Of a stretch of 5,836 nt of DNA, positions 1-5,569 are shown in pieces. The stretch comes from an uncultured Aquincola sp. Its GTDB lineage: Bacteria > Pseudomonadota > Gammaproteobacteria > Burkholderiales > Burkholderiaceae. Both the position numbers and the translations under genes were made by a program. The stretch is from assembly GCA_937883885.1 (NCBI GenBank), contig CAKZXL010000514.1, forward strand, positions 1-5,836, in the 5' to 3' direction. Below the pieces are notes generated by a model. That model was not told the origin of the DNA, did not search any database, and saw only the letters and a list, made by a program, of their open reading frames with translations. How positions within the stretch are numbered: the stretch's first letter is position 1; every line of letters starts with the position of its first letter.

Positions 1-139
1 TCAAGCTCAAGGTCGTCGAGAGCTTTCTGGCTGGGGACGGCGGTGCGAAGCTGCTCGCCCGGCGGTGGTCAGTGCCGGAGGAGAAGGTACATAGCTGGGT
101 CAGCCATTACCGGCTACACGGAGTGGCCGCCCTGCAGCC
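1..139 (+). pseudogene. IS3-family OrfA N-terminal fragment (transposase helix-turn-helix part)
   Basis: Reading from base 3, the frame gives KLKVVESFLAGDGGAKLLAR followed by RWSVPEEKVHSWVSHYRLHG. This is the typical N-terminal helix-turn-helix of OrfA proteins from IS3-family elements, which bind the ends of their own element. The similarity stops near base 139. From there the frame continues as unrelated residues to a TGA near base 231, and a histidine-kinase sequence starts in another frame. The start codon lies left of the window. No OrfB or terminal repeat follows, so this is a remnant. It differs from the IS3-type element at 4599-5567, whose OrfA survives only as a C-terminus. The exact junction (about 130-145) is uncertain. 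Confidence 0.75.
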
Positions 140-840
140 ATCGCCCATGCACGGGCAGAAGACGAGGGCTGTGCTGTGCCTGCGGAGGTTTCCCAGGCGT
201 GGGGGGACATTGCTTTCGCGAGCATCGACCTGACTTCGGATGCGGGGCCACGGCTTGCGGCCAGCCGCAGAACGTGGATGCTGGCCCTCTGAGGATCAGG
301 CCGTATGGCAATTCGACCACTCGCCGGTGGAAGGCACCGTGGTGCTACGTGACCTGCCCGACACGCTGTCGCTGCCCGGTGGCGGGTGGCCCGAGGCGGC
401 TCACACGGCCTGCGTGCTGCCGCTTGTCCGGGCTGGCAACGACGCGGTGCGCGGCTGGTTGGTCGTCGGCGCCAGTCCACGGCTGGCTTTTGTTGCGCTT
501 TACCAGTCGTTTTTCGAACTGCTCGCACGCGGCTTGGCCGATGCACTGTCGAACGCCTGCGCTTACGAGGACGAGCTACGGCGTGCTGAGTCGCTGGCCG
601 TATTGGACCGCGACAAGACGGGTTTTTTCTGTAACGTCAGCCACGAGTTCCGGACTCCCATGACGCTCCTGCTGGGGCCGGTCGAGGACCTGCTCAGCGA
701 GAACAGGCTCTCCGAGCCGGACCGGGCGCAACTTGCGTTGGTGCACCGGAACAGCCTGCGGCTCTTGAAGCTGGTCAACACGATGCTCGACTTCTCACGC
801 ATAGAGGCAGGGCGCATCGCTGCGAACTTTGAGCCGGTCA
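140..840 (+). pseudogene. Sensor histidine kinase remnant (GAF + HisKA), truncated at both ends and frameshifted
   Basis: Intact relatives are large GAF-HisKA-HATPase kinases, often with receiver domains, that autophosphorylate on histidine. Frame 2 from about 140 to 289 reads GDIAFASIDLTSDAGPRLAA, which resembles the opening of a GAF domain, and stops at TGA 290-292. From about 288 the homology continues in frame 3 through WQFDHSPVEGTVVLRDLPD and an LPGGGWPE/VLPL stretch (rest of GAF) to about 530. HisKA follows: an RRAE-LAVLDRDKTGFF linker, then the H-box NVSHEFRTPMTLLLGP with the phospho-acceptor His codon at 642-644, and LVNTMLDFSRIEAGRI at about 770-815. Similarity ends abruptly after FEPV (base 839), so the HATPase domain is absent. 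The open frame after 840 is chance sequence. The N-terminus is lost at the IS3 OrfA junction. With no ATP-binding domain and a frameshift at about 285-291, it cannot be a working kinase. Confidence 0.8.
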
Positions 841-1117
841 GGGGCTGCGGATCGACGACCCTAGGGCTCAGAGCCTGCGTCAGTCGCCCGGACTCGGCAC
901 GCAGGCGGGTTTCCGGGTGCTGCGGATGCATCGCTGCAGTGCGCAGGATGAGATGCAGGTTCAAGAGCGCATGCGACTCGATGTACCCTCAGCGCTCCAT
1001 CGGCGGTTGACGACCGATACCAAGCTGACCGCCACGACGCGTGCCCAGGTCAACCTAGGCATGGGGGCGGCGCTGCTGAGCGAAGCGATCGAGTTTGCCG
1101 CTAAATGGAGAGCCTGA
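833..1117 (+). pseudogene. C-terminal fragment of an unrecognised protein
   Basis: Frame 2 is open from after a TGA at 830-832 to the TGA at 1115-1117. It reads GLRIDDPRAQSLRQSPGLGT through MRLDVPSALHRRLTTDTKLT to LGMGAALLSEAIEFAAKWRA. The composition and codon use look like real protein, not a shadow frame: third positions are GC-rich and no other frame reads as well here. I do not recognise the family. The part from about 842 begins exactly where the kinase similarity stops, so it is probably the tail of a gene joined to the kinase by a deletion or recombination. A GTG at 917 could in principle start a 66-residue protein, but no convincing ribosome-binding site precedes it, and sensible-looking protein extends upstream of it. 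An intact short gene is the alternative reading. Confidence 0.45.
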
Positions 1118-1185
1118 CCTCATCAGACGGGCGCTTCGCGATTTGATCCCCGGTGCCGAGCGTTGCGCTCCGCACTTTACCGTTC

Positions 1186-1193
1186 AGAGGAGG
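1186..1193 (+). promoter_or_regulatory. Strong Shine-Dalgarno for the SNase-like gene
   Basis: AGAGGAGG lies four bases before the ATG at 1198. It decides between that ATG and an upstream in-frame GTG at 1153, which has no such site and would place extra residues in front of the signal peptide. An in-frame GTG at 1195 is too close to the site. No convincing -35/-10 promoter was seen between 1118 and 1185. Confidence 0.75.
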
Positions 1194-1197
1194 TGTG

Positions 1198-1956
1198 ATG
1201 ATTGAGCTTGTCCGACATCTAGCCGCGGTTTGCGCGCTAAGCCTCGGCTTGGCCTCGACAGCATGGGCAGACGAGCCGCTGCACGGTCAGGTCATTGGCG
1301 TTGTGGGTGGCGACGTCATCACGCTGGTCGATGCCCAGCAGCGTGAACATCGGCTGCGGCTGGCGTTCATCGACGCGCCCGCGCTGGGTCAGCCATTCGG
1401 CGATGAAGCGCAGTCTGCCCTGTCTTCCATGGTTCTAGGCAGGCAGGTGGAGGCACAGGTACGTGGGATAGCCCCAAACGGCGTCGCCGAGGTCGAGGTG
1501 GTCGAGCCACATGGTCACCTGGTGAACGTTGAGCTGGTTCGCCGGGGGCTGGCTTGGCGAGACTACATCGATGTGCAGGCCAACCCGTACCGGGGGCAGT
1601 ACCAAGCCGCCCTGTTGGAAGCTCAGGAAGCCCGGCAGGGCCTGTGGTCGCAAGATCGCGTTGAGGCGCCTCGGGACTACCGGGCGCGCGTCAGTGAGTA
1701 CACGCGCTGGCGGCTATTGGCTGTTGCTGGCCTGGCTGCCTTCACAGTGCTTGGGCTCGTTGTCTCCGCCTATGAGAAACAGATCTCGGCCTTGCTTGAG
1801 CGGCAGGATCGAATAATTGAGGCATCAGCTCAGGCCTCTCGCCACGCGCGCATGAAGGCAGACGCAGAGCAAGCAGCGCGGGACCGGACGCGGGAGATCG
1901 CCAATCAGGAGATGGACAGACTGGCTGCCGAACGCCGGCGTAGAGAGCTCGCGTAG
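1198..1956 (+). CDS. Exported SNase-like (thermonuclease-fold) protein with C-terminal membrane anchor and coiled coil
   Basis: This is a 252-residue protein. Residues 1-24 form a signal peptide (short basic start, hydrophobic core, AWA just before DEP). Residues 30-152 are a staphylococcal-nuclease (SNase) domain with GGD at 37-39, RLAFIDAPALGQPFG at 54-68, LVNVELVRRGLAW at 108-120 and ARQGLW at 145-150. Family members cut DNA/RNA using Ca2+. Of the canonical residues, Asp21, Arg35 and Asp40 correspond to D39, R54 and D59. The catalytic Glu43 is A62 and Arg87 is V96, so nuclease activity is doubtful (inferred by eye alignment). Residues 172-191 are a hydrophobic membrane segment. Residues 192-252 are highly charged and Glu/Arg/Ala-rich, probably a coiled coil. 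If the signal peptide acts normally, the SNase domain is periplasmic and the tail cytoplasmic. The stop lies 7 bp from that of the convergent nucleotidyltransferase gene. The anchored tail is unusual for the family. The fold call is firm; the function is open. Confidence 0.85.
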   Translation: MIELVRHLAAVCALSLGLASTAWADEPLHGQVIGVVGGDVITLVDAQQREHRLRLAFIDAPALGQPFGDEAQSALSSMVLGRQVEAQVRGIAPNGVAEVEVVEPHGHLVNVELVRRGLAWRDYIDVQANPYRGQYQAALLEAQEARQGLWSQDRVEAPRDYRARVSEYTRWRLLAVAGLAAFTVLGLVVSAYEKQISALLERQDRIIEASAQASRHARMKADAEQAARDRTREIANQEMDRLAAERRRRELA

Positions 1957-1963
1957 CGCCCGC

Positions 1964-3004
1964 CTACTTCCCATGTTCGGCCGCTGCCGCCAGAGCCTCG
2001 CCGACCCGAGGCCACGTCCGGTTCAGGGAGTCCAAGCCAACGTCCAAGGCCTTGCGCCAAGCCGGGCCGCGTGCACGTGTCTCGGCGACCATTTCCACGA
2101 TGGTGTCGGGATCGCGCTGCACGAAGTAGTCGATGAGCGCCGCGGCCTGCGTGATGTCCTTCTTCGTCTTTGATCGACTGTCCCCGGTCCGTTCGGCGGC
2201 CACGAGGAGCTTGCCCACAGCATAGGCAGCCGGCGCGGGCAGATTGACGACGATGGCCGAAGTACTTCCCAACAAAGCCGCAGGGATGGGAGCCTCAAGC
2301 GCCAGCTCCATGAAGCGCAGCGGCTGCAGCGTCACATTCAGCGCGCGGCAGTCGACCGGCGCGTCGCGGGTGCGCGTTCTGGAGGTCAACCAGTCCAGAT
2401 CGAAGTCCGGCTCGTCTGGCTTCACGTAACGTGTTCCAGAGCTCACCGGCACAAAGCCCATCTGTAGCGACTCGATTGCCGAATGAGCATCCACCCGGGC
2501 GCCCGGCGCCAGAGCCAACGAGAGGTTTCTCCCCGCGTGGGCGAAGTCCAGATCGACTGTCTGGCCTGGATTCCCCCAGAGGACGCCCAGCACATTCTGG
2601 TAGGCCAGGAAGGCATGGGTGCCGACCACAAGGGCGCCGGCTGAGAACACGCCGTGATCGGCGAGACGCTTCAGCACTCGGAAATGCTTCGGGGCGACGG
2701 TGTAGCAACCCAAGGCCGCAGCTGCGTTGGCCAGTTTGCGCAAGTGCTGCTGGTTCGCGCTCGCGGTTTCGTTGTGAGCGGCTTGGATGAGCGCACGGGT
2801 CGCCTCATCATCCGGACCGACATAAATTTGTTCGAGGCCGGCCGGCCCCTTGCGCTGATAGTAGTGGTACCGCTTGCCGTGGATCAGCTTCGACGCGAAG
2901 CCGCCTGGAAGGTCGGCAGGCGATCGATTTAGCTGTGCCATCCGGGCTGCGGAGAGCACGGAGGAGTAGGCGGCTTGAGCTGCCGAGCTGTTGTCGATAA
3001 ACAT
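1964..3004 (-). CDS. GSU2403-family nucleotidyltransferase-fold protein
   Basis: This is a 346-residue protein starting at ATG 3004. The pattern matches the GSU2403 / NTP_transf_8 nucleotidyltransferase-fold family. An N-terminal region of about 70 residues carries HGKRYHYYQR (42-51) and EQIYVGPDDEATR (58-70). The core has VVGTHAFLAY (126-135), equivalent to the GS-type loop of the polymerase-beta fold, then TVDLDFA (149-155) with candidate metal-binding Asp151 and Asp153. A third acidic candidate lies in DFDLDW (200-205). A C-terminal helical part contains RSKTKKDITQAAALIDYF (277-294), the Lys/Asp/Gln helix typical of such proteins. The fold is shared with tRNA-nucleotidyl- and antibiotic nucleotidyltransferases and with AbiEii-type toxins, but this family has no established substrate that I know of. 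The reading frame is intact. It is convergent with the SNase-like gene and points away from the SNase pseudogene. There is no good Shine-Dalgarno: AAGAAA is nearest, and AGG lies 12 bases upstream of the ATG. An 8-bp palindrome sits just upstream, suggesting a leaderless or unusually regulated message. The family call is fairly sure; the activity is not. Confidence 0.8.
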   Translation of the reverse strand: MFIDNSSAAQAAYSSVLSAARMAQLNRSPADLPGGFASKLIHGKRYHYYQRKGPAGLEQIYVGPDDEATRALIQAAHNETASANQQHLRKLANAAAALGCYTVAPKHFRVLKRLADHGVFSAGALVVGTHAFLAYQNVLGVLWGNPGQTVDLDFAHAGRNLSLALAPGARVDAHSAIESLQMGFVPVSSGTRYVKPDEPDFDLDWLTSRTRTRDAPVDCRALNVTLQPLRFMELALEAPIPAALLGSTSAIVVNLPAPAAYAVGKLLVAAERTGDSRSKTKKDITQAAALIDYFVQRDPDTIVEMVAETRARGPAWRKALDVGLDSLNRTWPRVGEALAAAAEHGK

Positions 3005-3010
3005 TTTCTT

Positions 3011-3036
3011 ATACTACCTTTGTTTTTGAGGTAGTA
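3011..3036 (-). promoter_or_regulatory. Palindrome at the nucleotidyltransferase start, candidate operator/promoter
   Basis: TACTACCT (3012-3019) and AGGTAGTA (3029-3036) are perfect 8-bp inverted copies separated by 9 AT-rich bases. Read on the minus strand, the repeat ends 7 bases before the ATG at 3004. The minus strand contains TAGTAT (3016-3011) and TATAAG (3013-3008), either of which resembles a -10 box. With TAGTAT as -10, transcription would begin at about the A of the ATG, giving a leaderless message. No good -35 is visible at the expected spacing. Binding of a dimeric repressor over the promoter is inference. A short RNA hairpin is the alternative. Confidence 0.45.
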
Positions 3037-3100
3037 CATCAGTTCCTGACCACAGGGGGGCAGTTCGAGGCGATCGTCAACAGCGCATGACCATCGCTGC

Positions 3101-3531
3101 AAGCTCGCGTGCGTCGTCATCGGTGTGTCCGACGGCGACACCTTGACCGCGCGCTGTGAGACAGTGCAGGGGTTCGAAAACCTGAAGATCAGCCTTGCGG
3201 AGATCGATTCTCCCGAGAAGGGCCAAGCGTTCGGGAACCGCAGCAAGCAGCACCTGGCCGAGTTGTGCTTCGGCAAACTGCGGATGTGGCCACCATCGGC
3301 AAGGACCGCTACATGCGAACGGTGGCCCACGTTTCCTGCGACAAGGTCGACGCCGGCACCGAACAGGTACGCGCCGAGATGGCGTGAATGTTTGACCGCA
3401 ACATCACCGGCCGAAGCTTGTACGACGTGCGGGAGGCAGCGCGTTCAGCGCATCGAGGTCTGTGGGCGGAAACTCGGCCCACTGGGCGCTGGGTGTGGCG
3501 CGCGTCGAGAACGCCAAGCGCGAGGTCGTGA
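3101..3531 (+). pseudogene. SNase/thermonuclease pseudogene (frameshift plus in-frame stop)
   Basis: Frame 2 reads KLACVVIGVSDGDTLTARC and then SLAEIDSPEKGQAFGNRSKQ and LAELCFGK, the N-terminal half of a secreted thermonuclease of the type common in proteobacterial plasmids and islands. Near 3283 the homology moves to frame 1: VATIGKDRYMRTVAHVSCDK, then DAGTEQVRAEMA. It hits TGA 3385-3387 where the family normally has Trp (MAW), then resumes MFDRNITGRSLYDVREAARS and AHRGLWAE, ending at TGA 3529-3531. The Asp of SDGD (codon 3137-3139) and Asp/Glu of DSPE are kept, but the position of catalytic Arg35 is Ser (AGC, 3191-3193). No signal peptide is found in frame. An ATG at 3087 is in another frame and may be the displaced original start. 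The C-terminus degenerates before the IS21-type end at about 3561. At least two disabling lesions make this a dead gene. Confidence 0.8.
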
Positions 3532-3561
3532 GCGACATGGGCCATACGCCTGCTTGTTGAT

Positions 3562-3616
3562 GATCACTGAAAACTGACCCACCTACGGGGGCTGCGATCA
3601 CCGAAAACTGACCCAC
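3562..3616 (+). repeat. Two IS21-type subterminal direct repeats
   Basis: Copies at 3562-3582 and 3596-3616 share 20 of 21 bases (GATCAC, then T or C, then GAAAACTGACCCAC), spaced 34 bp start to start. This is the arrangement of transposase-binding sites at IS21 ends and supports the family assignment independently of the protein. Confidence 0.8.
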
Positions 3617-3630
3617 GCAAACACACTGCT

Positions 3631-3649
3631 CTGCTCAAGGATTGAGCAG
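3631..3649 (+). other. Perfect hairpin in the istA leader
   Basis: CTGCTCAA (3631-3638) and TTGAGCAG (3642-3649) are perfect 8-bp inverted copies around a GGA loop, ending 11 bases before the GTG at 3661. The right arm abuts the GGGG at 3649-3652 that could serve as ribosome-binding site. Such leader hairpins in insertion sequences can limit transposase translation from read-through transcripts; that role here is inference. There is no T-tract, so it is not a typical terminator. Confidence 0.5.
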
Positions 3650-3660
3650 GGGACATAGGA

Positions 3661-4629
3661 GTGATCAGCGTGGGTATGTTGGCCAAGATCAGGCGGATGC
3701 ACCTGCGCGATAGACTGTCCATGCGCGAGGTGAGCCGGCGCACGGGGTTGTCGAGGAACACCGTGCGGCAGTGGTTGCGTCAGGAGGGCGTGACCGAGCC
3801 GAAGTACCCGGCGCGCACCAGCGCCAGCGTGCTGGACGCATGGCAGGAGCAGCTGGAGTCGGCGCTGCGAGCCGATCTCCATCGCCCGGTGCGCGAGCGC
3901 CGGACCGCCAAGGCGCTGTTCGAGCAGATCCGGGCGCTGGGCTATGCGGGCAGCTATCCCCGCGTGGTCGTGTGGGTGCGGCGCTGGCGCGAGGAGCAGG
4001 CCAATGCCCCGCGGCGGGCGGCGTTCGTGCCGATGAGCTTCGAGTTGGGCGACGCGTTCCAATTCGACTGGAGCTGCGAGTACGTGTTCGTGGGCGGCTT
4101 GCGCCGCCGGCTCGAGGTGGCACACACCAAGCTCGCCAGCTCACGCGCGTTCTGGCTGACGGCCTATCCCGCGCAGAGCCACGAGATGCTGTTCGACGCG
4201 CATGCCCAGGCCTTCAAGGCCTTCGGCGGCGTGCCGCGCCGCGGCATCTTCGACAACATGAAGACCGCCGTGGACAAGGTCGGCATCGGCAAGGCACGCG
4301 CGGTCAACGCGCGCTTCCAGGCCATGTGCTCGCACTACCTCTTCGAGCCCGAGTTCTGCAACCCGGCTTCCGGCTGGGAGAAGGGCATCGTCGAGAAGAA
4401 CGTGCAGGACCGGCGACGCCAGGTGTGGCGAGAGGCCGGCGAGCGCCGATGGCCGGACCTCGGCAGCTTGAACGCTTGGCTGGCCGAACGCTGCCGCCAA
4501 TGCTGGGAAGAGACGGCGCATCCGGAGTGGCCGGCGCTGACCGTGGCCGAGGTGCTGCAGGACGAGCGCACGAAGCTGATGCCGTGTCCCAAGCCCTTTG
4601 AGGTTGCCCCTGAAGATCGGAGTGCATAA
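3661..4629 (+). pseudogene. istA: IS21 transposase IstA, C-terminally truncated
   Basis: IstA is the DDE transposase of IS21 elements and works with the ATPase IstB. The frame gives 322 residues, but only about 313 are IstA; the last nine (EVAPEDRSA) are read from the end of the inserted IS3-type element. Residues 7-41 form the helix-turn-helix (IRRMHLRDRLSMREVSRRTG, then LSRNTVRQWL). The integrase-like core has Asp136 in FQFDW, Asp198 in GIFDNMKTAV and Glu245 in GWEKGIVEKNVQDRRR, so the catalytic triad is complete. Full-length relatives have around 500 residues, so the C-terminal DNA-binding/IstB-interaction part is missing. Starts at GTG 3661 or GTG 3670 are both possible; AGGAG at 3657-3661 is better spaced for 3670. 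It is probably non-functional. Confidence 0.85.
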
Positions 4630-5567
4630 CTCGATCATCAGGCGGCAGATTGCTGCTGCGCCGCCAACCAGCGTTGTTCGAACTGCATGGGGCTGAGATA
4701 GCCCAGGGCCGAATGTAGCCGCGTATGGTTGTAGAACGCGATCCAGTCCATCACCGCCTGACGAGCGTGCTCGTGTGTGGTGAAGCGGTGGCCGTGAACG
4801 CAGGCCGTCTTCAGCCGGCCCCACAGGCTCTCAGTGGGCGCGTTGTCCCAGCAATTGCCCTTGCGCGACATCGAGCTGCGGATGCCCCAGGCCTTCATCG
4901 TGTCCTGGAAGTCCCGGCTGCAATACTGACTGCCGCGGTCACTGTGAAAGATCAGGCCCGCCACCGGACGCCGCCTGAAACAGGCCATCAGCAAGGCGTC
5001 CTTGACCAAGGCCGTCTGCATATGCGGCTGCATGCTCCAGCCCACCACCTGGCGGCTGTGCAGGTCCAGCACGGCCGCCAGGTACAGCCAGCCTTCATCC
5101 GTCGGGATGTAGGTGATGTCGCCGGTCCACAGCACATTTGGAGCGCCCGGGCTGAAGCAGCGCTGCACCAGGTCGGGCGCCACCGGCAGATGGTGCTTGC
5201 TGTCGGTTGTCACGACGAACTTCTTCTTGCCCTTGGCCCGGATGCCATGGCGCTGCATCAGTTGCCGAACGCGCTCCTTGCCCACCCGCAGTCCTCGGGC
5301 AAGCAGCTCCTTGTGCATCCGGGGCCAGCCGTACTCGCCACGCAGCTCCTGGTGGATGGCTTCGATGTGCGCCAACACGGCCTCGTTGCCGAGGCTGCGT
5401 CTGTTGCCCAGCTCCGGGCGTTTGCCAGCAGCCTCCCAGCTGAAGTACCCGCTGGGGCTGACCTCCAGCACCTCGCACATCAACGTGATCGGCCAGCGCG
5501 CCTTCATCGACCGGATCCAGGCGTACCTTGCAGTACATCCTGTGCAAAGTACGCCGCGGCTTTCCTA
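4599..5567 (-). mobile_element. IS3-family element, one end plus orfB, orfA side deleted
   Basis: Reading rightward, the element begins inside istA with TGAGGTTGCCCC at 4599-4610, the kind of TGA...CCCC tip seen at IS3-family ends. This matches the point where IstA similarity stops. orfB runs leftward on the minus strand and stops 39 bp from that end. On the right only the last roughly 20 codons of orfA remain before IS110-type sequence, so the opposite inverted repeat is absent and the element cannot move by itself. The element lies within istA and so is younger than the IS21-type one. Confidence 0.75.
4638..5507 (-). CDS. IS3-family transposase OrfB (DDE integrase core)
   Basis: This 289-residue protein is the catalytic part of the IS3 transposase, which cuts and joins the element's ends. 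An N-terminal helical HTH_21-like segment (residues 45-92, HQELRGEYGWPRMHKELLAR) precedes the rve integrase core. Catalytic residues are Asp130 in WTGDITYI, Asp190 in FHSDRGSQY and Glu226 in NAPTESLWGRLK; Asp190 and Glu226 are separated by 35 residues, the DD35E spacing. The end YNHTRLHSALGYLSP (259-273) is the usual IS3 motif. The ATG at 5507 overlaps the orfA stop as ATGA. In the family, active transposase is normally an OrfAB fusion made by programmed frameshifting. The OrfB frame is open upstream of the ATG (YAWIRS) to a TAG at 5565-5567, as expected for that. With orfA gone the full fusion cannot form, although OrfB itself looks intact. Confidence 0.9.
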   Translation of the reverse strand: MKARWPITLMCEVLEVSPSGYFSWEAAGKRPELGNRRSLGNEAVLAHIEAIHQELRGEYGWPRMHKELLARGLRVGKERVRQLMQRHGIRAKGKKKFVVTTDSKHHLPVAPDLVQRCFSPGAPNVLWTGDITYIPTDEGWLYLAAVLDLHSRQVVGWSMQPHMQTALVKDALLMACFRRRPVAGLIFHSDRGSQYCSRDFQDTMKAWGIRSSMSRKGNCWDNAPTESLWGRLKTACVHGHRFTTHEHARQAVMDWIAFYNHTRLHSALGYLSPMQFEQRWLAAQQQSAA

Positions 5568-5569
5568 AG
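5504..5569 (-). pseudogene. IS3-family OrfA C-terminal remnant
   Basis: The minus strand reads LRKAAAYFAQDVLQGTPGSG, then Arg and TGA at 5506-5504. The LRKAAAYFA motif is the usual end of the leucine-zipper tail of OrfA in this IS3 type. The remnant is in a different frame from orfB and overlaps its start by ATGA. Upstream of Leu (5569) the similarity ends and the IS110-type coding sequence begins, so at least the first three quarters of orfA are missing. Confidence 0.75.

Larger units (their letters stand above)
3561..4598 (+). mobile_element. IS21-family element, left end and most of istA (truncated)
   Basis: The left end is marked by two direct 21-bp repeats containing GAAAACTGACCCAC, followed by a hairpin leader and istA. 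IS21 elements carry such multiple subterminal repeats and encode IstA plus the ATPase helper IstB. Here istA is cut near 4599 by the terminus of a minus-strand IS3-type element. The rest of istA, istB and the right end are not in the window. If the later insertions were simple, those parts may lie beyond base 5836. The outer boundary is taken as the TG at 3561; a few bases either side are possible, since no target duplication can be matched. Confidence 0.75.

Noticed and set aside
43..663. 206-residue open frame on + strand at the left end
   Set aside because: It is Cys/Arg/Pro-rich with no family features. It is a shadow of the OrfA fragment and kinase frames that overlap it.
1957..1963. Bidirectional terminator between the convergent SNase-like and nucleotidyltransferase genes
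   Set aside because: The gap is 7 bp, and no inverted repeat with a T-tract was seen across the two stops.
2929..3330. 133-residue minus-strand open frame containing MYYLKNKGSIRK over the palindrome
   Set aside because: It overlaps the start of the nucleotidyltransferase gene and the antisense of the SNase pseudogene. It has no recognisable motif or ribosome-binding site.
3562..3616. Two near-identical 21-bp repeats as a minimal CRISPR array
   Set aside because: Only two copies with a 13-bp gap, sitting at an IS21 left end. They fit subterminal transposase sites and not repeat-spacer structure.
3771..4601. 276-residue + strand open frame within istA
   Set aside because: An Arg/Gly/Ala-rich shadow frame. 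The frame-1 product has the full IstA motifs.
3598..4824. Long minus-strand open frames (175, 151 and 227 residues) opposite istA
   Set aside because: GC-rich antisense shadows of the istA reading frame, with low-complexity His/Arg/Pro/Ala composition.
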